In this document: piece by piece, positions 1-8,269 of the stretch | Layout: the number at the start of each line of letters is the position of its first letter | Numbering within the stretch: the stretch's first letter is position 1 | From: a bacterium EF100-94H03 bin56 | GTDB lineage: Bacteria > Pseudomonadota > Alphaproteobacteria > SP197 | Direction: 5' to 3' | Assembly (NCBI GenBank): GCA_002238685.1 | Contig: MPMV01000003.1 | Span: forward strand, 62,001-126,000 | DNA length: 64,000 bases | The notes under the pieces: model-generated | Databases searched by the model: none | Told to the model about the DNA's origin: nothing | The model's input: the letters and a program-made list of their open reading frames with translations, nothing else | Position numbers and translations under genes: made by a program

Positions 1-791
1 GTGATCGACAGGGAACCGTATCCGTGACCCGAGCGGGCAGGCTGGATCCGATCCGGTCCCGCGACAAGCCGTTGGAGACGGAACCGCCTCGCGACCGGGA
101 TGGCGCCATGGACCTCCTTGACGGCCTCCACGAGGAGGACGCCGGGCCAGGGCAGTCCCCACTTTCTTCCGACGCGTTCCCATGCCGGTGCCGACCAGAG
201 CGAGAGACCCCTGTGACTGGGAGGAACGTAGATGGCGCGCTCGGCTGCCCGCGGCGTGAACATGGATTCCTTCAGGAGACGGTTGATCTGGCGCTCGCTG
301 AAGGGAGAGCCATGGCCGAACGGCGTGTGGTCGGCCCTGGCCCACATACCGCCGCGATAGGCAACGACGACGACGAGGCGCCCCGACGGTGTCAGGATGC
401 GCCAGAGTTCGCGCATTGCGGCGGTGCGCGCCTCGCAGTGTTCCAGGGCATGGACCAGAAGCACGCGATCCACGGACTGGTCGGGAAGGGGAAGTGCATC
501 CTCTGCGATGAGGCAGGTTCTGCTCCGCCCCTCGCCAGGCCAGCGGATCGCGCCCTGCGTGGCCGGCGCCAGTGCGAGAATCCGTTCAGCCTCGTTGCGG
601 AATACGGCGAGGAAGGGCGAGGCGTATCCCAGGCCCGCGACCCGCAGGTCGCTGACGTCGGGCCACAGGGCGCGAATGCGGGCCAGCACCAGCCGACGGG
701 TAATCTCTCCGAGGCGGCTGGAATAGAAGGAATCGAGTTCGGAAGCGTCCTGGTACATGCCCTCACCGGGTGCAACCCGCCGGCCGAGCAT
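1..791 (-). CDS. Class I SAM-dependent methyltransferase, 3' end cut by window edge
   Basis: The frame read leftwards from the ATG at 791-789 stays open to the window edge, giving at least 263 residues. The protein opens MLGRRVAPGEGMYQD and has a methyltransferase type 11 layout: LRVAGLGYASPFL takes the place of the glycine-rich SAM loop, then LPLPDQSVDRVLLVHALEH, the usual post-II motif with an acidic/aromatic LEH, then ELWRILTPSGRLVVVV. Alphaproteobacteria commonly carry such a gene beside gloB; gloB is not visible here. The substrate is unknown. The glycine loop is less canonical than DxGxGxG, as is usual in this subfamily. The long open frame on the opposite strand (24-905) shows no recognisable family and is treated as its shadow. 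Confidence 0.8.
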   Translation of the reverse strand, partial: MLGRRVAPGEGMYQDASELDSFYSSRLGEITRRLVLARIRALWPDVSDLRVAGLGYASPFLAVFRNEAERILALAPATQGAIRWPGEGRSRTCLIAEDALPLPDQSVDRVLLVHALEHCEARTAAMRELWRILTPSGRLVVVVAYRGGMWARADHTPFGHGSPFSERQINRLLKESMFTPRAAERAIYVPPSHRGLSLWSAPAWERVGRKWGLPWPGVLLVEAVKEVHGAIPVARRFRLQRLVAGPDRIQPARSGHGYGSLSI

Positions 792-901
792 AACCCAATT
801 CGATGCCAGGAACCGTTGCCGGCCCCGCAAGCGACGGTGGCGCTCGAAGGGCCGTCCACCTATTCTCGATGGACGGTCGAAACCCGCCACTCGGAGGATC
901 C

Positions 902-1504
902 ATGAAGCTCTATTTCAGCGCGACGTCGCCATTCGTGAGGAAGGTGATGGTGGCCGCCCACGAACGGGAGGTGGCCCACCGCATCGAACTGACAGGCCCA
1001 CAGGCGGCGGCCCCCGGCAGCCTTCGTTCGGACAACCCTCTGGAGAAGGTCCCCACGCTGGTTCTGGACGACGGCCGCAGACTCTTCGACAGCTTCGTCA
1101 TCGTCGAATGGCTCAACTCCTGCGGCAGTGGACCGAACCTGATACCGGCCGATGCCAGGGAACGATCGGAAGTCCTGCGCAGGCATGCGCTCGCCGACGG
1201 AATCATGGAGGCGGCCGTCTCGAGCGTCATGGAACGCCGCCGCCCCGAGGAAAGGCAGTGGGACGGCTTCCTCGCTCACCAGCGTGGCAAGATCGAACGG
1301 GCCATCGCGAGCCTCGACCGCGAGGCGGGCGCCTTTGGCGGAACCGTCGATCTTTCAACGATCGCCGTCGGCTCGGCGCTCGGCTATGTGACGTTCCGCC
1401 TTGCCGACCTCGACTGGAAGACCGGTCACGGGGCTCTCGTGCGATGGTTCGCGGCGTTTTCTCAGAGACCGTCCATGACCTCGACCGAGCCCCGCGATCC
1501 GTGA
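902..1504 (+). CDS. Glutathione S-transferase family protein
   Basis: The 200-residue protein has a thioredoxin-fold N-terminal domain (about residues 1-80). It starts MKLYFSATSPFVRKV and carries the cis-proline motif EKVPTLVLDDG and then LFDSFVIVEWL, which holds the glutathione-contacting acidic/serine turn. An all-helical C-terminal domain follows (about 90-195). In this subclass the catalytic position is a serine within SATSPFVRK. The start at 902 follows a GGAGG run and fits the family N-terminus; the earlier in-frame ATG at 803 would add an unrelated tail. The stop overlaps the start of the next gene (GTGA), so the two are probably co-translated. The specific substrate is unknown. Confidence 0.85.
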   Translation: MKLYFSATSPFVRKVMVAAHEREVAHRIELTGPQAAAPGSLRSDNPLEKVPTLVLDDGRRLFDSFVIVEWLNSCGSGPNLIPADARERSEVLRRHALADGIMEAAVSSVMERRRPEERQWDGFLAHQRGKIERAIASLDREAGAFGGTVDLSTIAVGSALGYVTFRLADLDWKTGHGALVRWFAAFSQRPSMTSTEPRDP

Positions 1505-2154
1505 CCTACGATTCAATCCGCCAGGCGCTCGAGCCGCACGGGCTGATCGCTAGAGGTGGATTCACACCGGACGCCGGCGACGGCCTCGGCAGCGACGCCG
1601 CGTGTGTCGTGATGGTCGGCAACGCCGGTCCGGCCATGTGGCGGAGCTTCGCGGCAGCCCCGCAAACCGGCACGGAACCGATGAATCTCTGGACCCGCCA
1701 GGTCCTCGGCGCTATCGCCCGCACGTTCGGATGCGCAGTCGTCTTCCCCTTCGATGGTCCACCGTGGTTGCCTTTCCAGCGCTGGGCGATGCGCGCCGAA
1801 GCCGTGTCCGTTTCTCCCGTCGGCATCCTGATCCACCCGGAATACGGTCTCTGGCACGCCTATCGTGGCGCGTTCGTCTTCCGCGAACCGATCGCGGGTC
1901 TTCCGCCGCGGGAAGGCACCACAAGCCCCTGCGAGACCTGCGAAGAACGGCCCTGTCTTTCGACCTGCCCGGTTCATGCCTTCGATGCCGGTTCGTACGA
2001 CGTTCCCGCTTGCCGACTTCATCTCCAGTCATCCGAAGGTTCGGACTGCATGAATTCCGGGTGCCTGGCGCGGCGGGCCTGTCCTGTCGGCCGCCGCTTC
2101 CGCTACCACGACGGCCAGGCGCGATTTCACATGGAAGCCTTCCTCGCTGGATGA
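1501..2154 (+). CDS. 4Fe-4S ferredoxin-like protein (QueG-like C-terminal part)
   Basis: The 217-residue protein starts with GTG at 1501, overlapping the GST stop codon by four bases. Residues 144-156 hold a cysteine cluster CETCEERPCLSTCP, the CxxCx4CxxxCP pattern of an iron-sulfur ferredoxin domain. Further cysteines follow in a second group (CRLHL, DCMNSGC, RRACPVG), enough for a second cluster. The N-terminal half (VMVGNAGPAMWRSF, TFGCAVVFPFDGPPWLPFQRWA) resembles the cobalamin-independent ferredoxin-like proteins often paired with a GST in alphaproteobacteria. A cytoplasmic redox role is likely, but the partner is unknown. Confidence is good for the domain and low for any pathway. Confidence 0.75.
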   Translation: MTYDSIRQALEPHGLIARGGFTPDAGDGLGSDAACVVMVGNAGPAMWRSFAAAPQTGTEPMNLWTRQVLGAIARTFGCAVVFPFDGPPWLPFQRWAMRAEAVSVSPVGILIHPEYGLWHAYRGAFVFREPIAGLPPREGTTSPCETCEERPCLSTCPVHAFDAGSYDVPACRLHLQSSEGSDCMNSGCLARRACPVGRRFRYHDGQARFHMEAFLAG

Positions 2155-2293
2155 AGATCAGCACATCACCGGTGACCCCGCCATCTCCAAGGGTACGCCC
2201 ATGTCCGGGGGCCGGGGAGGCATGCTATGGTTCATCCGCCCCGGGAGGACTCCCCCGGTACCGGCAGAATCCGGGAGAAGCGCAAACCGACTC

Positions 2294-3055
2294 ATGAGCT
2301 CGCTACCGATTCGATGTCTTGCGTTTGTTGCCTTTGCCGTGACGTTCGGCTGCTTGGCCATGGCGCCTGGAGCCGCAGCCGCTTCCTTTGAGGAAGCGCG
2401 CTCGGCCTTCACCGAGGGGAGATTCGAAGAGGCGGCGCGGATTGCCGAAACGCTCGATACGTCCTCTGGACAGGCGCTTGCGGCCAGAGCGCTTGCGATC
2501 CACGCCTACTACGTCCTGGAAGAGGACGACGACACCAGGGAGCCTCTCCTGCTGCGTTCGATCGAGCTTGCGAAGCGTGCGGTCGAGATCGATCCGGACA
2601 ATGCTGATGCGCACATCATGCTGGCGGCGACCCTGGGCCGTCACGCGCAGGTGATCAGTTCCCTGGAGGCCTCGAACAGGGGATACGCCGAGAAGATCCG
2701 GGAGGCCGCGGAAACAGCGCTTGGCATTGATCCCGATCTGGTCCCGGCCCTCCTCACCCTGGGCCGGTGGCATTCGGAACTGATCGGCGTGATGGGCTCG
2801 TTCCTGGCACGGACGCTCTACGGAGCCCGGGAAGAAGAGGCCCTGGCGTTTCTCGAAAGGGCCTTCGAACTTGCGCCAGAATCCAAGGACGTTGCCCTGG
2901 AGTATGCGCTGGGACTTCTGATGCTGGATGATGACGAGTACCGCGACAAGGCTCACGACCTTCTGATTCTTGCCGTCGGAATCCCGTCCCGGGACGCGTA
3001 CGAGGCCATTATCCACGCCGAGGCGGCGAGGCACCTCGAGGGCCTGGAAGATTGA
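2294..3055 (+). CDS. Exported TPR-repeat protein
   Basis: The 253-residue protein starts at the ATG at 2294. It begins with a Sec signal peptide (MSSLPIRCLAFVAFAVTFG then MAPGAAAAS, cleavage near AAA-S). The mature part contains helical TPR-like repeats, such as SFEEARSAFTEGRFEEAARIAE, SIELAKRAVEIDPDNADAH, AAETALGIDPDLVPALL and FLERAFELAPESKDVALEYA. It is therefore probably a periplasmic scaffold. It runs convergently toward the RND exporter, with about 80 bases between the stop codons. The partner is unknown. In-frame upstream sequence from 2201 lacks signal-peptide character and was left out. Confidence 0.75.
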   Translation: MSSLPIRCLAFVAFAVTFGCLAMAPGAAAASFEEARSAFTEGRFEEAARIAETLDTSSGQALAARALAIHAYYVLEEDDDTREPLLLRSIELAKRAVEIDPDNADAHIMLAATLGRHAQVISSLEASNRGYAEKIREAAETALGIDPDLVPALLTLGRWHSELIGVMGSFLARTLYGAREEEALAFLERAFELAPESKDVALEYALGLLMLDDDEYRDKAHDLLILAVGIPSRDAYEAIIHAEAARHLEGLED

Positions 3056-3133
3056 CGAAGGGCATCGCGGCGGAGCCGGGGACCCGGTCCGTCACGGTTT
3101 CAGGCGGCAAGGATGGAACCGGCCGCCGCCGCT

Positions 3134-5446
3134 TCATGGCGGGAGGGGGGTGGAGCCCTCCCTTGCCAGTCTTTCCCGGATCTCGTCCTGTGATTCCCTC
3201 GCCCCGTCGAGCAACATGAGCAACGGGGGTAGAAGCAGGAAATCGGCCACGAGGGCGATGATGACCGTCATTCCGGTCAGCAGGCCGAGCGTCTGGTTCG
3301 GAATCAGTCCCGATGCGGCGAACACCAGGAATCCGAGCGCGAACACGAGGGTCGTCACCATCAAGGGCCTGCCCACGTTGCGGAATGCGTACTGAACCGA
3401 CTGTGACGGCAGTTCGCCCCTCTTTCTGGCCGAGACATACTTGGTCATGAAGTGGATGGTATCGTCCACGATGATGCCAAAGGCTATGGCAGTGACGACC
3501 GCCGCCGAGATGCCGACCTCCACCACGAGGTATCCCCACAGCCCCATGGCCATGGCCGCAGGAAAGAAGTTGGGGATCAGGGTAATGAGGCCGAGCCGCA
3601 GGCTCCTGAAGACGAGGAGCAGGATCGACGAGACGATGGTCATCGCGATGAAGGTGCCGATCAGCATGTCCTCGATGTTTCGCTGTATCGAGTACGCGCC
3701 GACGACCGCGATTCCGGTGGCCCGGGTTTCCATGCCGGGGGCATTCCTGCGCAGCCATTCATGGGCCCGGTCGTCGAGTTCGATCTTCTCCGTGCTGGTG
3801 AGGCTGGAGAGCACCACCGACACCCGACTCGTCGACCTTTCGACGTTGATGAGATTGTTCAGGTCCCGTCCGACGGGCAGGGAGAACTCGTAAAGCAGCA
3901 GATATTGTGCCGCGAGATCTGAACTCGCCGGAAGAACACGTTCATCGGGATCATCGCCATGGAGGTTCATGTTCAGGCGCTTGAGGATATCGGTGATGGC
4001 GAACACGTGAACCACTTCCGGCTGCTCGCGGTACCATTCGACAAAGGCGTCGACCCGTTCCAGGTACCCGACATCCGTGATGCCGCCTTCCCGCCCGGCG
4101 TCGAGCGAATACTCGTAGGTCTCGACCCCGGAGAAATTCTCGCTGACGAAATCGATCGAGCGCCTGAACTCGTAGCTCTCATCGAGATGTTCCAGCCAGT
4201 TTTCCTGAAGTTCGACGCGTGAGATTCCTGCCACGAGAACAACCATGACGGCGCCCGAAGAACAGAGGAGGATGGTGCGGTAGGAAACGACGAACCGTCC
4301 GAAGCGGTCGAAGAACGCCAATGCGCCCGGGCCCGGCTTCCCGGCGCGCAGTGGCAGCAGGGACAGCAGCGCCGGAAGGAGCGTTACCGAACAGGCGAAG
4401 GCGCCCATGGAGCCGAAGGCCACGATGTTCCCCATCACCTGAAACGGCGGCATATCGGCCATGTTCAGGCTGAGGAAGCCGATGGCGGTGGTCAGCGAAG
4501 TGAGAAAGACGGGCCACAGGTTGAGTTCCAGGGAACGGGTCACGGCTCCCTGACGGTCAAGTCCCTGTCGCATGCCCTCCATGACAGCCTCGATGATGTG
4601 CACGGAATGCGCGACGGTGACAGACATCAGGACGAACAGGGCCGCGCCGCTTTCGCCGAAGAGCGTCATGCCGGTCCAGCCGGCAAAGCCCAGAGATGAC
4701 AGGAGGACGCAGACCAGCATCACGAAAATCGTGACAGTGGCCCAGATCGAGCGCAACAGAACCAGAGCGACGAGAAGCATGGCGGCGAATGCGACAGGCC
4801 CGAGAAGGCCTGTGTCCGTTTCCACGGCTTCGCGCATGGCACTGTTGAGAATGATTTCGCCGGTGAGATGATAGTCGATGGCCGAGTACTTTCCTCGGGC
4901 TTGTGCGGCCACGGCGTGGAGATAGTCGGTGACCTCCGCCTTGCCGAGCTGCCGGTCCGGGGGGAGCGCAACACTGACGATCAGACCGGCCACGCGACCG
5001 TCCCGGGACACGAAGCGCCCGGCCACCTCCTCGGTCTGAAGGGCAATCCTCTCGATCCTCTCCAGATCCTCGTCGCTCAAAGAGCCGGCGTCGGTGACAA
5101 GCGTCTCGACAACAAGATCGTCCCCGATGCCCTGGCTGTGCGAATAGTTCGTGATGGAATCGACGCGGGTGACATGAGGCGTCAGCCACAGCTGCTCGGT
5201 CAATTCGTCAATGGCGGCAAGCGCTTCCCGCGTGAAGACGGTACCCGCCTGCGGTGCCACGGCAACGAACGCGGCATCGGAGAGCGCATAGGTATCCTCC
5301 AGCCGGTCGAGCGCGACGATGTGAGGGTTGTCCTTGCCGAAGTGGTTGCGAACATCGACGTCGACGGTCGCGAGGTGTCCGGCCCCCGCGGCCAGTCCGC
5401 CAATGACCAGAAGGGAAAGCGCCAGCGTCAGCCACCGGCGCCTCAT
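3134..5446 (-). CDS. RND/MMPL-family transporter (efflux RND permease subunit)
   Basis: The 770-residue inner-membrane protein starts at the ATG at 5446 (MRRRWLTLALSLLVIGG). It shows the RND two-fold repeat. A first membrane segment is followed by a large periplasmic loop (about residues 25-210). Next comes a five-segment bundle including LLGPVAFAAMLLVALVLL and LFVLMSVTVAHSVHIIEAV. A second seventh-helix segment (ILLCSSGAVMVVLVAGIS) and second loop follow, and then a bundle with MTIVSSILLLVFRSL and AFGIIVDDTIHFMTK. The paired acidic DD in the second bundle is the typical proton-relay position of MMPL/HpnN-type exporters. It lies divergent from a LolA-like protein and a barrel, which suggests lipid or hydrophobic cargo. 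The exact substrate is unknown. Confidence 0.85.
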   Translation of the reverse strand: MRRRWLTLALSLLVIGGLAAGAGHLATVDVDVRNHFGKDNPHIVALDRLEDTYALSDAAFVAVAPQAGTVFTREALAAIDELTEQLWLTPHVTRVDSITNYSHSQGIGDDLVVETLVTDAGSLSDEDLERIERIALQTEEVAGRFVSRDGRVAGLIVSVALPPDRQLGKAEVTDYLHAVAAQARGKYSAIDYHLTGEIILNSAMREAVETDTGLLGPVAFAAMLLVALVLLRSIWATVTIFVMLVCVLLSSLGFAGWTGMTLFGESGAALFVLMSVTVAHSVHIIEAVMEGMRQGLDRQGAVTRSLELNLWPVFLTSLTTAIGFLSLNMADMPPFQVMGNIVAFGSMGAFACSVTLLPALLSLLPLRAGKPGPGALAFFDRFGRFVVSYRTILLCSSGAVMVVLVAGISRVELQENWLEHLDESYEFRRSIDFVSENFSGVETYEYSLDAGREGGITDVGYLERVDAFVEWYREQPEVVHVFAITDILKRLNMNLHGDDPDERVLPASSDLAAQYLLLYEFSLPVGRDLNNLINVERSTSRVSVVLSSLTSTEKIELDDRAHEWLRRNAPGMETRATGIAVVGAYSIQRNIEDMLIGTFIAMTIVSSILLLVFRSLRLGLITLIPNFFPAAMAMGLWGYLVVEVGISAAVVTAIAFGIIVDDTIHFMTKYVSARKRGELPSQSVQYAFRNVGRPLMVTTLVFALGFLVFAASGLIPNQTLGLLTGMTVIIALVADFLLLPPLLMLLDGARESQDEIRERLAREGSTPLPP

Positions 5447-5993
5447 GATGACGGCAATGCAGGACGCTGGACTCAAGTCGCGACACCTGTCGATCTGGAC
5501 AACTGAAGTATGCCACCGCGCGTCAACAGTGCCACGAACAATTTGGCGCAACCCGGCAAGAACCCCCGCAGCCGGACGCCGTTGGCACCGAGTCGCGCTT
5601 GCCCGAAAACTACGGCCCCTGCCGACCCGACCAGTTCCGGCTTCGTCGTTCCACCCTTGACGCAGGGCGGCATCCGTTCCCTGGCCGCACGCAATCGTCA
5701 GAGAGACCGAGGCCGATGACTGATGTTTCCGGAGATATCGCAATCCATCATTCGAGTTTGCCAGACGAACTCTTCCTGATACTCCTCGATGAACAGACCG
5801 GGTACTTGCTGTTCCCGGCAGGCAGCGTCTTGTCGCTGTCCGGCACAATGCCTATAGTCGGGACGCGGTTCACAGGGCGGACGGGAGAAGAGACGGCCAT
5901 GCCTCTTCACACTGCGGATCCGTGCTTCCTGCCCGGTCCCGGTGTTCCTGCCGGTGGCACCGCCTGCCTGTGCTCCATGACCATGAGACCGCG
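5447..5993. other. Divergent intergenic region of the exporter locus
   Basis: This is 547 bases between the divergent RND exporter and the LolA-like gene, so promoters for both must lie here. No confident -35/-10 pair or operator was found by eye. Part of the plus strand from 5716 could encode a short peptide; see the separate low-confidence entry. Nothing else is recognised. Confidence 0.4.
5716..5830 (+). pseudogene. Possible GPP34/GOLPH3-like N-terminal remnant
   Basis: From an ATG at 5716, preceded by GAGG, the frame reads MTDVSGDIAIHH and then SLPDELFLILLDEQTGYLL. That resembles the start of GPP34-family proteins, which typically open with a leucine-rich LPEELLLLALDDxTG motif. After about 40 residues the similarity ends, and the frame runs on as unrelated sequence to 5997, overlapping the next gene. 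It may be a truncated relic or chance. Confidence 0.2.
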
Positions 5994-6806
5994 ATGACCT
6001 ACATGAAACAGTCCCCGGTGCCGGCGCTCCTCCTGGCCGGCATGATGTGTCTGGGTGCCGGCTCGCCGGCCGTTGCCGAGGAGGTGAGCGCCGAGGAGCG
6101 AGGGCTCCGGATTGCCCTCGAGGCACGCGAACGCAGCGAGGGTTTCGGCAACTTCTCGGCCAGTCTGACAATGGTGCTGCGCACCAAGCAGGGCCAGGAA
6201 ACCGAGCGCCATCTCAGGATCAAGATCCTGGAAGTCATCGATGGGGGCGACAAGACGATCTTCATCTTCGACGAGCCGCGCGACGTCAGGGGCACGGCGT
6301 TCCTCATTCACACCAACCGTGACGAGTCAGATGATATCTGGCTCTTCCTTCCAGCTCTCGAACGGGTCAAGCGGATCAGTTCGTCCAACCGCTCGGGCTC
6401 CTTCATGGGCAGCGAATTCGCCTACGAGGACATCACCGATCAGGTCATCGAGAAATTCACCTACCGCTATCTCGGCGACGAGCCGTGCGGCGACCTCGTC
6501 TGCACCGTGATCGAACGTGTGTCGCTGGAAGAGGACTCGGGCTACAGCCGGCAACTGATCTGGCACGACACGGAGGAGTACAGGTCCTGGAAGGTCGAGT
6601 TCTACGATCGCAGAAACGACCTTCTGAAGACGCTGACGGCGACCGACTACGAACTCCACCTCGAACGATTCTGGTATGCCGGGCAACAGTCGATGGTCAA
6701 CCATCGCACCGGCAAGAGCACGGTCATGTCCTGGGTGGATTTGCAGCTGGGGGTCGAACTCGATGAGCGCGACTTCACACGGACCGGTCTGAAACGCCTG
6801 CGCTGA
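5994..6806 (+). CDS. LolA-like outer-membrane lipoprotein-sorting protein (periplasmic)
   Basis: The 270-residue protein starts at 5994 (MTYMKQSPVPALLLAG) with a signal peptide ending near GSPAVAEE. The mature part matches the LolA_like domain: ASLTMVLRTKQGQETERHLRIKIL, KTIFIFDEPRDVRGTAFLIHT, DDIWLFLPALERVKRISSSN, GSFMGSEFAYEDIT. The last stretch is the family's hallmark order (GTAFL, WLYLPALKRVRRI, GSDFxYED). Such proteins shuttle lipid-like cargo across the periplasm and very often neighbour MMPL transporters. The stop overlaps the next start by one base (TGATG), so it is co-translated with the barrel gene. The start codon could also be 6003. Confidence 0.85.
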   Translation: MTYMKQSPVPALLLAGMMCLGAGSPAVAEEVSAEERGLRIALEARERSEGFGNFSASLTMVLRTKQGQETERHLRIKILEVIDGGDKTIFIFDEPRDVRGTAFLIHTNRDESDDIWLFLPALERVKRISSSNRSGSFMGSEFAYEDITDQVIEKFTYRYLGDEPCGDLVCTVIERVSLEEDSGYSRQLIWHDTEEYRSWKVEFYDRRNDLLKTLTATDYELHLERFWYAGQQSMVNHRTGKSTVMSWVDLQLGVELDERDFTRTGLKRLR

Positions 6807-8083
6807 TGTCCCCGGGTTCCGTCCTTCGCCGCAGCCTTTCCGGCCTCGTCCTTGTTGCACTTGTGTATCCGACCACCGGCCGGACGGACGATTCCCTCAT
6901 CGACTACCACGAGTTCTACGGGACCTTCAGCGTGGAAAGCCGATGGTTTCCGGACTCTCCGGCGCATGCCGGGCAACGCGACACCGATGCAAGCTTCGTA
7001 GCCGAACCGTCGCTCTACCTGGAGACCGCCGACGGCACGAGTTTCACTCTCGAGACGTTGCTTCGTTACGACAACACGGACGCCGAACGCAACCTTGCGG
7101 ACCTTCGTGAGGCCTACCTGCTGTTGCTGGGCCTGATCGGAGAGGACGAGTGGGAATTGCGCCTGGGCTACGACCACGTCTTCTGGGGGGTTGCGGAGTC
7201 CCGCCATCTCGTCGACATCGTCAACCAGACGGATCTCGTCGCCAATCCGAACGAGGAAGTCAAGCTCGGCCAGCCCATGGCTCACCTGACATTGTCCGGA
7301 GAATGGGGGGTGGCGGAACTCTTCGCGCTTCCCTGGCACCGGTCTCGCACCTATCCGGGCCGTCACGGCCGCCTGCGCGGCGCGTTCGTCGTCGACAACG
7401 GCCGGGAGAGGTACGAGAGCGCCGCCGCCGAACGGCACCTGGATCTTGCGGCACGTTACAGCCAGAGTTTCGGGCCCTTCGATATCGGAGTGAGTGTCTT
7501 CGACGGCACGAGCCGGGAGCCCTATCTCGAACCGGTGCTCGAGTGCGGCCCGGTGCCCGATCCGGCACTCTGCCGGGTGTTCCTGGCGCCGCTCTATGAA
7601 CAGATCCGGCAGTTCGGGCTGGACTTGCAGATGACGACAGAGGGTTGGCTGCTGAAGCTCGAGGCCATCCGGCGCACCGGCGCGAGCAACCTCTTCGGCC
7701 GCAAGGAGGACTTCACGGCCTTCGTCGCCGGTGGCGAGTACACCTTCTACTCTGTGCTCGAGTCCGATATCGACGTCGGGCTGCTGGCCGAATGGAATCG
7801 CGACAGCCGGCTCCTGCGGGCGAGCAACGTGTTTCAGAACGACGTGTTCCTGGGCTCCAGACTTGCGTTCAACGACATCGAGGGTACCGACCTGTTCTTC
7901 GGCGTGCTGGCAGATCTCGACACCGGCACGCGCTCGTTCAATGTCCAGATGAACAGGCGCCTTGACGACAGTCTGTCGCTTCACCTCGAGGGATCCCTCC
8001 TCGAGAACGTCGGTGAGGACGACCCCGTCCACGCGTCCCGCCGGGACAGTTTCATCTCGGTGAATCTCACGTACGGTTTCTGA
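6806..8083 (+). CDS. Outer-membrane beta-barrel protein, partner of the MMPL/LolA-like set
   Basis: The 425-residue protein has an N-terminal signal sequence (SLSGLVLVALVYPTTGRTDD). A long run of alternating amphipathic strands follows (SFTLETLLRYDN, EWELRLGYDHVFWGV, AHLTLSGEWGVAELF, FTAFVAGGEYTFYS). It ends in a terminal phenylalanine (VNLTYGF), the usual BAM recognition signature. No enzymatic motif is visible. It is translationally coupled to the LolA-like gene, which suggests an outer-membrane acceptor or channel of the same export route. The family resembles DUF1302-type or alginate-export-like barrels, but the assignment to a named family is uncertain. Confidence 0.75.
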   Translation: MSPGSVLRRSLSGLVLVALVYPTTGRTDDSLIDYHEFYGTFSVESRWFPDSPAHAGQRDTDASFVAEPSLYLETADGTSFTLETLLRYDNTDAERNLADLREAYLLLLGLIGEDEWELRLGYDHVFWGVAESRHLVDIVNQTDLVANPNEEVKLGQPMAHLTLSGEWGVAELFALPWHRSRTYPGRHGRLRGAFVVDNGRERYESAAAERHLDLAARYSQSFGPFDIGVSVFDGTSREPYLEPVLECGPVPDPALCRVFLAPLYEQIRQFGLDLQMTTEGWLLKLEAIRRTGASNLFGRKEDFTAFVAGGEYTFYSVLESDIDVGLLAEWNRDSRLLRASNVFQNDVFLGSRLAFNDIEGTDLFFGVLADLDTGTRSFNVQMNRRLDDSLSLHLEGSLLENVGEDDPVHASRRDSFISVNLTYGF

Positions 8084-8269
8084 ACCACAGACGGTTGAGG
8101 GCGCGTCCTCCCCGCGGCAAACAACCGGAGTCCTTTCCGATCGGCGCGACACTGAGTGCTTCACACCGGGCGCACGCGGTCAGGCGGCGCAAGGTGCCAC
8201 GCCCGGGCAGGTCAGGGAGCCGCTTGACAACATGCAGCAGGGTTGAAGGGCGTTCCGGTCGACAGGACC

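Noticed and set aside
24..905. 293-residue plus-strand open frame at the window start
   Set aside because: The opposite strand carries methyltransferase motifs through the whole stretch, so this is its shadow.
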